Counted from the first letter of the stretch, positions 42,434 to 55,181 are shown. The stretch: 64,000 nt of DNA from Adenophora triphylla var. japonica (GCA_022495995.1 JAFEMH010000165.1:434001-498000), one strand, 5' to 3'. A program made the numbers and translations. The notes: generated from the sequence alone by a model not told the origin.

Positions 42434-42844
42434 TGTATATTATATATATAAATTTTTAGTGTTTTTTCCGTAGCTTTTAGTTTTTAAATTTTTTCTATAT
42501 TATGGTTTAAGTATGAAGGTGAACACTATGTAATGACCTATTTTGTTGTTTGAATATTGAATATTTGTGACAACTTGTTTTAGTTTTTTTTTTTATGACG
42601 TAAGTGGTGATAATATTTTATTGTTGTATGTTTTATTTTTGTAACAAAATATAATATATTGTAATTTGTAAAACTGGCGAAACTGGATTGAACAGAACCA
42701 TTGAAATCGGACCAATGGGGTCGGTCCTATAATGTATTGGTATGTTCATGGTTATAAATTTATACAGAACTGAAGAATTGGTGTGGTCCTGAATTTCTAA
42801 AATTTTGACATAAATCGAAACAATCCGGATCGCGAACACCCCTT
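42179..42844. mobile_element. Non-autonomous hAT element in a copia LTR
   Basis: 8-bp duplication ATCTCTAT at 42171-42178 and 42845-42852. Ends TATGGATGTGC and AAGGGGTGTTC. Degenerate GGACCGGA-type subterminal motifs and a TA tract at 42365-42430. Same family as 7416-8150. Confidence 0.85.
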
Positions 42845-43140
42845 ATCTCTATTACACTAGGAATAAATCTTCAATTTCTCTCTCTTAGTTATGTTAAAAG
42901 ATATAAAGTATTTACACTTTCCTAATTACCTAACCCTAAAATGGAATAAATATAAAACAATCCTTCTCAAAACAGTAGACAATTAACCGGCCAAATGGCC
43001 TAAGGCCTAAAAGGCCACCTTTGACCCAACTTGCCGGGAGCTTCACGGCCACCAGCCTGCTTGCTTAGCCAATGCAAAATTGCACACAATGTGTCAACTA
43101 ACCATGAGTATGAACACATACATACTTTAGTGATTTCACA

Positions 43141-43270
43141 AATAAGTTTAAATTTAGAAAAATTACCCAAGGGCCCTCAGCCAAATGTTATTCTTTTTTA
43201 AGAAACAACCTTTTCTATATACCAAAAAAAGGTGTTTTTCTGAAATTATAATTCTCCGGACACCTCTAAA

Positions 43271-43308
<38 letters not shown>

Positions 43309-43390
43309 CTTATTCATGCCACAAAACCCTCCCCTCCCATTTCAATCTCAGCCCCCTTCACTATCTCTCGCTAAAAATATAACACACAAA

Positions 43391-43441
<51 letters not shown>

Positions 43442-43794
43442 AACCTCTTTAACTCCGCCCATCGTTCACGGTGCCGACTTGAAGATTCGTCAATCTCTCA
43501 CCCTCCCTCCGACCTTCTCTCTCCAAAATACTCAAACCCTAGGTGTCCAAGCCAGAACAAAATAATCCGGTCTTCTCCTCCGGCAACACTATTATCGTCG
43601 ATCTATTTTCTCCTCTGATGTGGACCGCCTTCTACATCTTAGATTTATATTCTTCAGTGTGAATAAGTTGGATTGTTCTGTCGTACCCAAACACAGATTC
43701 AATGGAGGCACACAACAATCACAAGATCTGATCGTTTGGAGGTGGCTTTTATGATTTTCTTCAACCATTGTAACGTGATTTGGTGGTAATTTTA
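43141..43794. other. CT microsatellites and leader-like DNA
   Basis: Two CT runs (43277-43306 and 43392-43439). The area 43500-43620 is GC-richer and could be a host leader fragment. No supported ORF. Confidence 0.6.
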
Positions 43795-44072
43795 TAAATT
43801 ACCAACAAACCCATTATTTTCAAGGTTCAAATAACTCAGATTCTTTAGATTACATAGTTCAGATGGAAGGAATATGGAGAAATGATTTTCACCAAGGTAT
43901 ACAAATTTCAAATTGGTTAAAAAAATGGTGTACTGGCAAGTTGTTAGTTCCCAAATCCAAACGTTGTAGATTGATCAGATTTCCTATCCCAGGAGGGTTG
44001 GAGCCATTGATATGATTATTTGAAAGGTCTAGTATTTTTAATCGAGTGAGGTTGACAAGAGAGATAGGTAGC
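43795..44072 (-). pseudogene. Leucine-rich-repeat protein fragment
   Basis: The minus strand encodes LPISLVNLTRLKILDLSNNH and PGIGNLINLQRLDLGTNNL, then after a one-base frameshift near 43905 LGENHFSIFLPSELCNLKNL and SYLNLENNGFVGNL. The spacing of about 24 residues and LxxLxxLxLxxN pattern are those of plant receptor-type LRR proteins. The 5' side is cut exactly at the Sirevirus LTR (44073). The rest of the gene is not visible. Confidence 0.8.
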
Positions 44073-45471
44073 TGTTGGTCCTAAAGGAGGCAACAAAGGT
44101 GAAAAACAGTTAGAGGGGGGTGAATAGCTGTTACAAATTTTTCGACCCTTTTTGAATACAAAACCTCTTGTTTACTAAACCGCTCTTGCAGTGTATCGAA
44201 ACCGCAAGTGAGGTTTGTAAAATGCACAACGGAATTTCTTAAGTAACAGAGTGAGGTTTAGTAGTGCGGTTTACAAAATAGTAAAATGAAGTTTGACAAT
44301 CATTAACTACAAATACAGTTCACAAATCTGGACAATCTATAAAGATCAACCATATAAGACAAATTAGTTTGAATGATGAACAGTAAAGGAAATGCAGAAA
44401 TTAAATAACACAATATTTTGAGTGGTTAAATCGTAAATGACCTACATCCACTACCAAGATGGTTAGTCTTGGATTTTCTAACTACTAGATTTGTATTAGA
44501 TGATGAGAGAGATTACAAGGTTACAAGAATCAAACTCAAATCTAAAATCTAAACAATGAAGCAAATCCTAGACTATAACCGGTATATCTCAAATGATTTA
44601 AATCTTTGTGATTAATCAAGTGAGGTGTGTGTGTGTGATAAACAAGATTCAAGGCTCTTTAAATCTGTATGATATAGAGCACAATAAATCTTGGTGTTAC
44701 AAGGCTTGAATTTTTGGGTTGGAGATTTGTTCTTTAAGGTATGAAGGTTGAAGATGAAGATTCAAAAGGATTATGAAAATCTGGAAAATATCTTCAAATC
44801 TTCAAAGAACTCTATTAAATCAATATTCTCAAGCAATCTTCAAATGATGAAGATATTGAGGGTATTTATACCCAGCCGTTTGGTATAGATGTAGCAAGTA
44901 CAGTGCTGGTGCGGTCTGATTGGTCCACGTGTTCACTTTTGTCCTTTTGTTCAGAAATTGTTGATAAGATTGTACGGACCTCAGCTGACATTCTGGGATG
45001 AAGGACACATGTCACCTTTTCAAAATTCTTTTAAACTCTAAGTGACCGTTAGTCACGTTGATTGAACTCGTGGTTGACTCTACGTTGCTGACGTGGATTA
45101 ATCAGTCAAAAGTGGTCCAGCTCTTCAAGTCTTCAATCATTGGATGAGGTTGGCGAGATGCGATTTATAGGTGCGGTCTCACAAGAGAGGTTTGTCTTGC
45201 GGTTTGCTAAGTGCGGTTTTATAATGAAGTTTGCACTAGCACTGCGGTTTTGCATGACTTCAAAACCTCTTGACTTGAAACCTCATGTCCAATGCAGTTA
45301 TGCCAGTCTTCAAGCCTAAATAAACCTATTCTATAAATTGGACTTGTACAAAAAAAATTGAAGTCTAAGCTTCATTACATATGGGCCTAAAGTCCAAAAA
45401 ATATAGATGAGGTTATGGTATCAATCAAATTAAAGCTAAGGCTAGGAGTGTTAAAGTATACATACCCAACA
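44073..45471 (-). repeat. Sirevirus-type 3' LTR
   Basis: Plus strand TGTTGGTCCTAAAGG ... TACCCAACA, 1399 bp. The plus strand right after it reads ATTTCCCCCTATTTG, the complement of the polypurine tract, which fixes the minus orientation. Confidence 0.82.
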
Positions 45472-45957
45472 ATTTCCCCCTATTTGATTGATGTCATTAC
45501 CTACTATAGCAAAGGCAAACATTGTATTTGGTAAAAACAAGTCCAAAATAATTAACATGGTAAATCATGTCCCAATTCAATGCACACACTAGCCTAAGTT
45601 ATAGATTTCTATACTATTGAAAGATATAAAACTTACACATTGAGAGTATAGAAATTCATTCATTGCATACATAAGAAATATGAGTTTTAGATTAAGTATG
45701 CGGTTTAAACTGAATGTTTAAACATCAAACACAAAATATGAGTTTCAAGATTAATTATGTGTAGGAGGTTTAAGACAATGCATTCATTGTTCTACAAACA
45801 AGCGGTTTGAATGAACAAGGTTTTGGGATCAACAATGATGCATTCTTTCATTACTACCTTCAAAGTGGTTTGAAATTTACAGTTACAGGTAGGAAAGAAA
45901 ATAACAAAACAGTAAAATAAAAACAAATTAAGCAAAAATATTACAAGGAGTGCGGTT

Positions 45958-46968
45958 TTACTGAGGAGGATGAAGTGGAGCAGCCAGCTGATTATCTAAG
46001 TCCATAAAATTCTGTGCAGGCTGTCCATTCACGATTTCATCTACAGCTTGCGGTCTAGTATAGTTGAATGCAAAGTTTTCAGCTCTCAAAGTTCTTCTTA
46101 GGCTTCTAACTTCTTCTTGAGTCCTTACTTGAGCGGCTTCAGCTACACTTACAGCATTCACTACAGTAATCAATCTGGCATTGTTGGCTCCAACCGCTCT
46201 TGAATTTCCTTCAGTTTGATCCTTGAGCTCAGCAACCTTGGAAGTATTTTCATCTAAATTCACTTTGACTTCATCCAAAATTCCATTAAGCTGCAAGTGA
46301 ATGGAAGCATTCAAAGTATTGTAGAATGTATGGATTGAGTCTTGAATTGCGGTTGCATGTGCGGTCTGGGATGATTGTAATTTTGGTTCAAGTTCAGCAA
46401 AGCTCCCCCTCAAGCTATTATCAAACTCCTGAAATTTTAAGCTGATCTTATTATTTAAACCTTCATTGAGGGCATCAATCCTGTCTCTGAATTCTTCAGT
46501 TAAACTGGTCAACTTTGTAGTTAGACCATCACCAACCAGATCAATTTTCATTTTTAGCTCTTCTCCAAGGACCTCATCATCATTCTGAATTTTGGCTTGC
46601 ATGGAGTCCAACACTGACCTCAAGTCTGAATCTGAATGCAGTCTAGAGCTTCTGATCATTTCAAAAATTTCAGCCTTGAGATTTCCAAGGACTGAAGACA
46701 CAGATTCACAGAATAAGTTTGAGAGTTGGTGAAGCATTTCCTTAAACTGATCTTTTGAGACCGCGTCTCCCAAAGCTTGAAGAACCCTTGAAGCTAAGTC
46801 ATGTCTGAAAGCAGTGAAGCAAGCTTCAGCTGAGGTTTTCACAATGTTTGCAGTGTCTCTCTCCCCTTTAATGGCATCATCAAAAGAGGATTTCAGCCTG
46901 GCCAATTCAAGGGATTGAGAGTTCACCTGCTCTTGTAGAGTGCGGTTTGAGGCAATCAATTTTATCAT
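45958..46968 (-). CDS. Sirevirus env-like protein C-terminal part, coiled coil
   Basis: 336 codons open without stop. Strongly helical with heptad-like patterns (LQEQVNSQSLELARLKSSFD, LTSLTEEFRDRIDALNEGLN) and a proline-rich end (QLAAPLHPPQ). No signal peptide or membrane segment in this part. The location between pol and the 3' LTR is where Sirevirus elements carry their extra, so-called env-like ORF, for which coiled coils are usual. The frame extends upstream without a clear start and is cut near 47040, so the N-terminus is missing. Confidence 0.72.
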   Translation of the reverse strand: MIKLIASNRTLQEQVNSQSLELARLKSSFDDAIKGERDTANIVKTSAEACFTAFRHDLASRVLQALGDAVSKDQFKEMLHQLSNLFCESVSSVLGNLKAEIFEMIRSSRLHSDSDLRSVLDSMQAKIQNDDEVLGEELKMKIDLVGDGLTTKLTSLTEEFRDRIDALNEGLNNKISLKFQEFDNSLRGSFAELEPKLQSSQTAHATAIQDSIHTFYNTLNASIHLQLNGILDEVKVNLDENTSKVAELKDQTEGNSRAVGANNARLITVVNAVSVAEAAQVRTQEEVRSLRRTLRAENFAFNYTRPQAVDEIVNGQPAQNFMDLDNQLAAPLHPPQ

Positions 46969-47119
46969 GTGGCCCTGATTAGTGTGAAGTTGGTCTTGGA
47001 TAACATGAAGGGCAGAAAGTAGTTGGGAGTAGTCAGAAGGAGGGATTGATGAGGAAGGAATATTTTAGAAGGATGGATGAGGTTGAGTATGGGAAGTTTG
47101 AGGTGCGGTTGAGGGAATA

Positions 47120-49217
47120 GGTGAGGTTTAGGTTATTGGGTCGTTTGGGTAGGTGAACATACGCCCCGTCTGCATGCAAACGCATGGGAAGTTTGAAAAT
47201 GAGTTTTAGAAAATAAGACGGAACATACGAGCGCGATTTAGAAAATATGAGAGTTGCCACTCCATTTTTAAAGAAAAACTTCGAAAAACCTTTTGTAAAG
47301 AGACAACAGGTTCGGGGGTCAGGTTACGTTTTGGGAAGAACAAGAAGTTCACCCAAAATGCCTCATAACGAGTCTTTCTAATCTAACATCCATAATATTC
47401 AACAAGTGTGTGCCATGTGTGAGACAAGAGAGATAAAATGCATCTTCTATTGATAATATGAAATAAATACAACTTGTGAACCACTTTGAGCGGGGGGGGG
47501 GGGGCACATCCCGAGATACAAGATTGAGCAACAGGTTACAACTAAAAGAAAACTTCTGCAAAATGGCTAAGTGTGTCGCGGGACACAGGTGCAAGTACCC
47601 AAATCCAGATCATTACAATTCGTTAAAAGTTAACCGGAATTCGTTAACTGGCCCTTTCCAAGTTAACCGGAATCCGTTAACTCCCCCTTTCCGAGTCAAC
47701 GAGACTTCCCAGGACTGCCCCGTGCATCCAAATTCCAAAGTGTACTCAACACACGTTATCACACGTAAAAGTACCACTTTCCTCGAAATACGCAATTTTT
47801 GGGACTTTCCAGTGTTGTTCCAGACATTTTATCAAACAGTTATTTAGAAAATAGTCAAAATCGGGATTAACGGGACAAAAACCCTATCTTGGTGACTCAC
47901 AGGGACACGTGGCACACATGCACAACTTCCCAAATCAACATCAATAAGATTTGAGGGTGAAAAGACCAAAATACCCCTGAAATTGAAGAACAGGCCGTCC
48001 GGCCTGTTCTTCATGAAAAACCAGAATCCTCATCCAGCTCCTGCAATTTCCAAAATACCCAAAACCCCCCAAATTGAAGGTAAGGCCATCCAACCTGTTC
48101 TTCAAATATACCTCCTATAAATACAGAGGCTGTCATTCTGTAAAAGGGGTGAAAAATATTAATCCTTGTTAAAAACCTCACGGTTCGAGCCTTCCAAACA
48201 CCTCCCCGAACCCCGAAAATGCCTCAATTTGCGTGAAAATCACGTTTTCCAACCAAACACGAGTCAAACACTTCTGAAACACCTTCCAAACATCAAATCA
48301 TATCCCGTATACGTCCTCCCGAGTCAAAGAGTCAATACCTAGAAATTGGTAACACTCTCTCTCTCTAAACTCCGTTTCGCCTCAATTTACGCGTCATACG
48401 CTACTTTCGATCCGCTCAAAATGTAGACGTGACGCCGTCTACGGGACTTGATATGTTTTAGTCCCTAATCATCTTCTTTCCCATAAGAGAAGTAATTTTG
48501 GGTTAAAACGGCGTTCAAGTCCCGTTTTTTACTTTTCTTTCATTTACCGTCTGGATCGTTCGATCCGTTGATTCGCATTTTTACCTTCCGAACCGTTTGG
48601 TTCGTGATTGTCATATACAAGTCCGGATCGTTTGATCCGTCCATATCGCTATTTACTTTACGCACTTTTACAAATCCGAGTCGTTTGGCTCGCCGATCGT
48701 ATTTTTACCATCCGGATCGTTCGATCCGTTGATACCGCATTTCAATACTGTCATTTACAAGTCCAAGCCGTTTGGTTTGTTGATAATATTTACTTACAAA
48801 TGTCCGAGTCACAAAATGACTCATTGATCGCATCTCATTTACTACCATTTTCATAAAATTGGTAACATCGTAATGCCCAGTTCAAAATCGAAAGTTCGTC
48901 ATTCGAACTCCTTTTCAAAACCCCTCAAAATCGACGTTTGTCATTCAAATGCTCATTTCCGACTCAAAATCGACGTTTGTCATTCAAACACTCATTTCAA
49001 ACTCAAAATCGACGTTTGTCATTCAAACACTCTTTTCAAACTCAAAATCGATGTTTGTCATTCAAACGCTCTTTTACCAAAATCAACGTTTGTCATTCAA
49101 ACTAAAGATTCTGGTTCGTCATTCGAACTCCTTTTCAAACTCAAAACTGACGTTTGTCATTCAAACGCTCCTTTACCAAAATCAACGTTTGTCATTCAAA
49201 CTAAAGATTCTGGTTAA
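47120..49217 (+). mobile_element. Ty3/gypsy Tat-type LTR fragment (outer element)
   Basis: Related to the LTR at 49218-51499: both have a GAGTTGCCAC or GAGTCGCCAC box, a TTCACCCAA box, a TATA box (CCTATAAATACAGAGG near 48112) and a downstream CGTTTGTCATTCAAA repeat. It stops inside that repeat, where the next LTR begins. A G13 run is at 47492-47504. Short motif GCTAAGTGTGTCGCGGGACA recurs at 59850-59920. Confidence 0.68.
48873..49210 (+). repeat. GTTTGTCATTCAAAC minisatellite in the LTR
   Basis: About eight units of 36-40 bp (AAAATCGACGTTTGTCATTC). A shorter version (three units) is at 50977-51090 in the neighbouring LTR. Confidence 0.85.
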
Positions 49218-51499
49218 TGTGGGCCCCCGGGGATTGAACCGTTTTATAGGGTCGCCGTTTCACCTCAGTTTGAAGACACCGGTTTTATTGAAAAACAGAG
49301 TCGCCACGCCATTTTGATTTCCTCAAAACTTTGAAAAAAAGGATAAGGGTTCGGAGGTTAAGTTACTCCTGGGAAAGAACGTATTGCGTTCACCCAAGGA
49401 GCCTTGCAAAAGCAAGTCTTCCTAGATCCGAAGTTTGTGCTTGTTTGTGCGCTCGTGTGTGTGTGGAAATGTGCCAAGTTTATCTGCCCATATAAGTAGG
49501 TTATATCTCGGGATTCCTTGGATTTGATGTTTTCGGGATTTTGATCCCGTGCTCATTTTGGACTTGTGATCATCATTACGGGACCTTTTTACCCTCCCAT
49601 TGGATTAATCAACCATAGTAGGCGTAAGAGCCTTGGTATGTCTTAAACCAACGTTCTTTGGGGACTTAGTCACATGTGATCGAGAGAGGGACACCTTTTA
49701 AGTCCAAGAATGAGACTCTTTAGAAAAGGAGGAATCTTTACCCATCAATCCTACATCTTGAGACGATAGAGATTCGTAGGGACATTTATGCTCGTCTCAA
49801 ATGATTATCGAAGATGTCGGGACTAAGATCCATCCGCTTCTAAAGGGACTACGACTATGACATTTTAATGGTCAAAACAATGTAAAGATGGAAGTCTTTA
49901 CACCGATCCACACCACGTAATCCTCCAAGAACCAAGGGGACTAGGGGAAGGGGTATAAAGGTTGGATCTTTATACTCATCCTATGTCTTTCGTGCCTTAA
50001 AAGGATACTAGACAATCCTCGGAGAGTGATCCATCCTTAAGGGACATGTGGGAAATGACATTGAAAGCAAAGATTGCATTTTTAAGGTAAATAACGTAAT
50101 GAACATTATTAAACTAAAGACATGAAGTAAAGGGAAGATCTTTATGACTCTTCATATGTCCTTTAAGACCTCATAAGGTGAACAATCCTTGGAAGGCTAG
50201 ATCAAGGGAGGGGGATGACATAATGGAAATAAAGATTGCATTTTTATGTGAAAATAAAGGGACATCACATCATCATGTGGTGGATCTTCCCTAGAACAAG
50301 CCACATGTGGACTCTTGTTCATCCTTGGGAGAGGATCCCCAATGAATCATTTGTGTAGGGTAAAGGGGAATATGATGATTCACATGGCAAAGATAGGAAC
50401 TTTATAGCAAATAATCAATATAAATGGCAAATAATGAAAGTATAAATGACAAGCAATAAGTAAAGCAATATAATGAGAGTATTTCAAGGGGAAAGGAAGG
50501 AGAGATTACCAATGATGGTTCTCTCTATCTCCCAAGGGGATTTTCCGATTTAGGAATGGTTTAGGAAGGGATTTATGGAGGAAGGAGGTGGTTTTTGGAG
50601 TGTTTTAATCACTGAAAATTCATGGTATTAAATTGGCAGAGTAAAAGTGCTTCCCAGTCCTCTCTAAAATGGGTAGAGGAGACCTCTATTTATAGGATGC
50701 AGTGTGCTTCCTAAAGAAGCCGCCCGGCGTTAACCCTTGGCAAAAGAAGCCGCCCAGCATTATCCTTTGTCATGTCAGCATGTTTCTAGATTCATGCAAG
50801 GTGGCAGCTAGAGGCTTCTTTCCAGCGAGGTCCTTCTTGGAATTTTAATTCCTAGAAGGTCCTTCCTCCCTTGGAAAGTTTGGAAAAGTTCCTGAATCGC
50901 CCCTGAACTTTATGAAAGTTTGGGGAATTGCCAGAAAACTTAACCGGAAGGCATGAGCCAGATTTGGATACTTACACATTCGAACTCCTTTTCAAACTCA
51001 AAATCGACGTTTGTCATTCAAACGCTCCTTTACCAAAATCAACGTTTGTCATTCAAACCAAGATTAAAGCTTGTCATTCAAGCTCATTTTCAAAAGCAAC
51101 ACAAACACACACACACGCATATTTTTCGAGAAAGGTAGAAAGACTCGTCATACGAGGCGTTTCGGGTGATCTCATTATACTCTTCCCGAAACGTAACGTG
51201 ACCTCCGAACCTAACAATCTCTGTTCAAAAAATCTTTTTCCTAAGTTTTGGCTACCAATCAAAACAACCTCTTTTTCAAAGCCTTTTCCCAAGTTTTGGC
51301 TACCAATCAAAATGACCTCCTTTTCAAAAGCCTTTTCCTAAGTTTTGGCTACCAATCAAAACGACCTCCTTTTTCAAACCAGCCTTTTTCAAAGTTTAGG
51401 CTCATAATAAAAAACGACGTGGTGACTCCTCTCTTTTCAGCGAGGTCCCAAGTGCGAAAGCCGCTCACCGCGTTTCCGCGCGTGAACCGGGTAATTTCA
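49218..51499 (+). repeat. 5' LTR of the Tat-type element
   Basis: Starts TGTGGGCCCCCGGGG and ends GTAATTTCA, one base before the primer site. TATA-like box TATTTATAGG near 50690. The 3' part has three tandem copies of a unit of about 55 bp (CTAAGTTTTGGCTACCAATC) at 51238-51390. No ORF is likely to be real. Confidence 0.7.
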
Positions 51500-51500
51500 G

Positions 51501-51520
51501 TTGGCGACTCCGCTGGGGAC
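51501..51520 (+). other. Primer binding site, Tat/Ogre type
   Basis: TTGGCGACTCCGCTGGGGAC directly after the LTR. This resembles the tRNA-Arg-type site I know from Tat/Ogre elements; not checked against tRNA sequences. The leader from 51521 to 52809 has no gene. Confidence 0.65.
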
Positions 51521-52809
51521 TGAACATGTTTTCAAAACTCCTTCGTTTTAAAAGCATTCAGTGGGTCAAACTTTCGTTTACCCTTCCTCATTTTTTTGTG
51601 TGCGTGTGTGTTTTCAAAACATCGGACTGTTTTCGAAAAAAAAAAAAGATGTTGCATTTTCATCTCTTTCAAAATCATAACATGTTCGTGCATATTCCGT
51701 TCATAATTGATTTTCTTGCTATATTTTGAACTGTGCATAAATTCTTTAAGACTCATTCTGAAAATCTCTATTTTACTCAGAAAAAAAAATTTAGTGACCG
51801 CACACTACTTGCACTGCTGCCTCGGTACATCGCACGCTACGCGCACTTGCTGTCTCGGTACACTGCACACTACAACCCTCAACCCGGGGTGACCGTTCAG
51901 CTGCAGCTTGATTGGCCTTCCTACGCCCTTTGAGCGCGCACGGGGTCATCCCAAACAGCCCATCCTAGCCTGTGTAATCCATGCACTCTTTGTGTCACAC
52001 TTCGTCCAAGACCTTGGTTGGTTTTTGGCTTAGTTCGTGTCATAAAGCCTAAGTATATGCTTTTACGCTGATCTCCCTCACAAGTCAAACTTAAAAGTTG
52101 AGATCAAAGGTCATTCTCGACCCGAAATCTTAGCTTTTCAGCCTTGACTTTGACGTAGAGCCGCGCTTAAAACATACCCGAAGGTTCAATGTGACGCCGT
52201 GTCATCAAACCCTCAACGTATGCACCATGCCAGCCACAACTTGGCCAATGCCAAAAGCAAAGGCCCCTCGCGCAAGCGAGTCAAGAGAGGTCATGCCGAA
52301 ATTTTGGCACAATTTTCTGCCTTAACATAAGGATGTTGACTTCGCCCGTGACCCGCATGTCACATACGTTGAAAGTTTACATGACCAGCTAGCCTTAAAT
52401 TCACTTTTTCCTTTGTCGGTGGAACTCGCTTGCCTTATAGGACCCTCGCTCGGGATTGTCCATCCCGGGAAGACGATTTACAGGTGAAAAACGAGGGGCT
52501 TATAAGCGTAGTGCCGGGATCCACTGATTTAAGCCCCAGGTTAGTTGCGAAAAAGAAGAGCAATCTTTTTCTACCAATTAGGACTCTGAGAAAATGCGTT
52601 TTAAGTAAACATTAAGCGGTAACTGTACGTTGCACAAGCCCAAAAACCCTGAGCCAAATACCCTTTCCTTAACCTAAGCCCTGCCTTTCGTTCCCTGCAG
52701 CCGAACGCAGAGTGGTTCGGAGTGCAGGTCGGCGCCTCGTCAGAATTACAGTTACGGCCGCATCAGACAGTTCTTAGGTTCCTCAGTTCCTTCAGCCAGA
52801 CTCTCCGAC

Positions 52810-55041
52810 ATGTCAGACTCACCGAGAAATCATGACGGGAACGGAACCCCGCCACCGGTAACAAATATGACACTGGAAGAAGCCATGTGAGGTTCACAAG
52901 AAACAGAAAGAGGATCAGCAGAATTTCGTGGTACAGCTTCTGAATGAACGGGGTATAGCAGCTATCCCCCAACCAGACGGTACTTTCGTTCTAATCGAGT
53001 ACAAACGATCCTCCCCAATCAGCTCCTCAAACCTTCAACCAGGTTCCTCCCCTGTCAAACTACGGGAATCCTTCAAATCAAGGAAACAGCCGACAGAGGC
53101 TTCATATTGCCACCCCTCAAGGCACCCCCATCATATACGGCCAAGTCGGTTCTACCCCCATCACTCAATACAACCAGCGCAGCGCTGGGCCATCTCAAAC
53201 ATATCCCAATATCCTTCAGTATCCTCCCGGATTCAACCCGTTGCCTATACACGAACCCCAAAACATCGGGACGAAACCCCGATACAACCCAGAAAAGACA
53301 CCCATATATCAAGCCTCCCACCTTCAATTACTGCTTCTCTAATAGCAGCACCAGGCACCGAGCCTCAAAGTCCACCACTGGACCCAACCCTGGCCTGGAT
53401 GGTCGAACAAATGAAGGATCTGAAAGCCAGCATGGGCAGCTCAAAGAAAGAAATGCTCAGATCTACAGATCTGGGAATGGTCACACCTCTCCCTGCCAAG
53501 TTCAGAATGCCAGAAATGGACAGATTCGACGGGACCGAATGCCCACAGACGCATGTTGACACCTACGTTCTCTACATGAAAGCAAAAGGAGCAACCCTCC
53601 AGCAAATGGTCGACCATTTCCAGCACACTCTCAAGAGTTCAGCATTACGGTGGTTCCTAAGGGTCAAGCCTGCAGATCGCCATACCCGGGATCATATCAG
53701 CAACATCTTCCTGGAGCGGTACCGATCTAACCTAGAATGGGAGACAAGTCGTGAAGACTTAATCACCACCGAGCAGAAAACAGACAAAAGCGTTGGAGAA
53801 TTCTACAAAAGGTGGAGTTGGAAACTCTCTGAAATCATGGAGCCACTCTCCAAAGACGAAAAAGTGTGGATCTTCAAGTCCTGCTTGAGGTCGTCCATCA
53901 GAACACTCATCAGCCATCACTTCTTCCCGGGTCTTCGAGCCATGGCTCACAGTTCGAGAAGGATCTCAAGGAAAAGCTGGCTACAGTTCCATCTTACAGA
54001 TACAGTTCAACAACTGCATTCAATCCTGCACCGGCCCCCGGTAAAGGGAAAGATACTTCTGTTAACTACATCCATCAGGGACAGCAGTCAAGCAATAGAA
54101 ACCCAGCCCTGCAAAGCAATGACTCCTCCAAGAAGCAACCTTCCATACGCTTCGACAAGCTGGATATGCCTCTGAGTAAAATGCTGGAAGGACTAATCAA
54201 AGAAGGCCTCCTCAAGCCTGTTGAAAACTACAAACTGAAGAACCCTGCAGCCAATGCCGACAAAAGAAAATACTGCACCTTCCACCAATACCATGGGCAC
54301 ACAACTGACAACTGCCTGGGGTTACGGTATGAGATCCAGAATCTGATAGGAGAAGGAAAGTTGGAGCGTCCCCGTGGACCTAATATAGTCGAAACCCCTT
54401 TTTCGAATAACAACAGTGTAAACTCCATCGAGTGGGTGCCGAAGAAGATTGCCGTAGGGCCAGTTCCTCCGCCTCTTCCAGTAAAGTCCTCATCAGACGT
54501 CCACATCTGGTACGATGTATGTGACTGCTCCGAATGCCTTGAATACGAGTTCAAGGACATGATCAGGGGCGATTCTCCCAGAAAGCAGAAGAAACAGTCT
54601 TCTCAGCAAAAATTGAAAGAAAGATACGAAGCCGGAGACACCAGCATGGGTACACTCGGAGAGCCATCCGGGAAGTTCGACTACTATGTGCTTTACTCCA
54701 GCAAGTCTTCCCTCCCTTCAAGCAGCACAGCTTCAGAACAGACATGGATGGGAAAGCCGAAATATCCTGCTGACACCAAAGCTCAGGCCTCAGGACACAA
54801 TAAAATCTCAAATCTCGGCAACCTTACTGCCAGGCAGAAGCCTAATCCCCCGCAGGATCAGCCAAGGTTCAACTTGACCAACTTCAGAGCACGGGCTGGC
54901 AAAGGAAAGTCAAAGCCAACTTGGCACTCGCACTCAATCAACGTGCTGACCAAGGGCATCCACCGCCACAAGAAACCTCAACACAATCCCGAGGCACCAC
55001 CAAAACCTTTGCCACTCAAGAGGAAGACAGGAAATGGATGA
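52810..55041 (+). pseudogene. Tat-type gag (several frameshifts)
   Basis: Start at MSDSPRNHDGNGTPPP (52810). A frameshift near 52888 moves to the frame of 52928-54175 (QQNFVVQLLNERG, then RMPEMDRFDGTECPQTHVDT and the Gag core ALRWFLRVKP and SVGEFYKRWS). Another near 53930 moves to 53866-55041 (LATVPSYRYSS, then the zinc-knuckle-like KYCTFHQYHGHTTDNC typical of Tat/Ogre Gag). The tail is rich in Lys and Pro. Not translatable as one protein. Confidence 0.82.
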
Positions 55042-55181
55042 CTCGATGATTCTCCCTCTCCTGAAAGAGATCAGATCTATGATTCCATATTGTACGGCAG
55101 CATGGTCACCTTCTGTGATGAAGATCTACCAAAAGGGGTTACAGGATACAACGAAGCTCTGTACATCACCCTGGAGTCCCG

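Larger units (their letters stand above)
39937..43140 (-). mobile_element. Decayed Ty1/copia element with both LTR remnants
   Basis: Left LTR remnant 39937 to about 40470 and right LTR 41943 to about 43140 share long stretches (TACAAATATCTAAT, ATTAACCGGCCAAA, GCTTGCTTGC). The internal part has gag-protease relics on the minus strand and a primer site TGGCATCAGAGC. Integrase, RT and RNase H are gone. The right LTR is interrupted by a hAT. The LTRs differ a lot, so it is old. Confidence 0.78.
44073..47100 (-). mobile_element. Sirevirus-type copia remnant: 3' LTR and env-like gene
   Basis: LTR, polypurine tract and an ORF after the position of pol, as in Sirevirus elements. Gag, protease, integrase and RT are all missing. 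The DNA is cut near 47100 by a gypsy LTR. The sequence 45488-45957 between tract and ORF is non-coding and, like the LTR, rich in TGCGGTTT. Confidence 0.75.

Noticed and set aside
49218..50976. Solo LTR in minus orientation with TGTAAG and CCCACA ends
   Set aside because: The flanks show no 5-bp duplication. A plus-strand LTR from 49218 to 51499 directly followed by a primer site explains the same sequence better.
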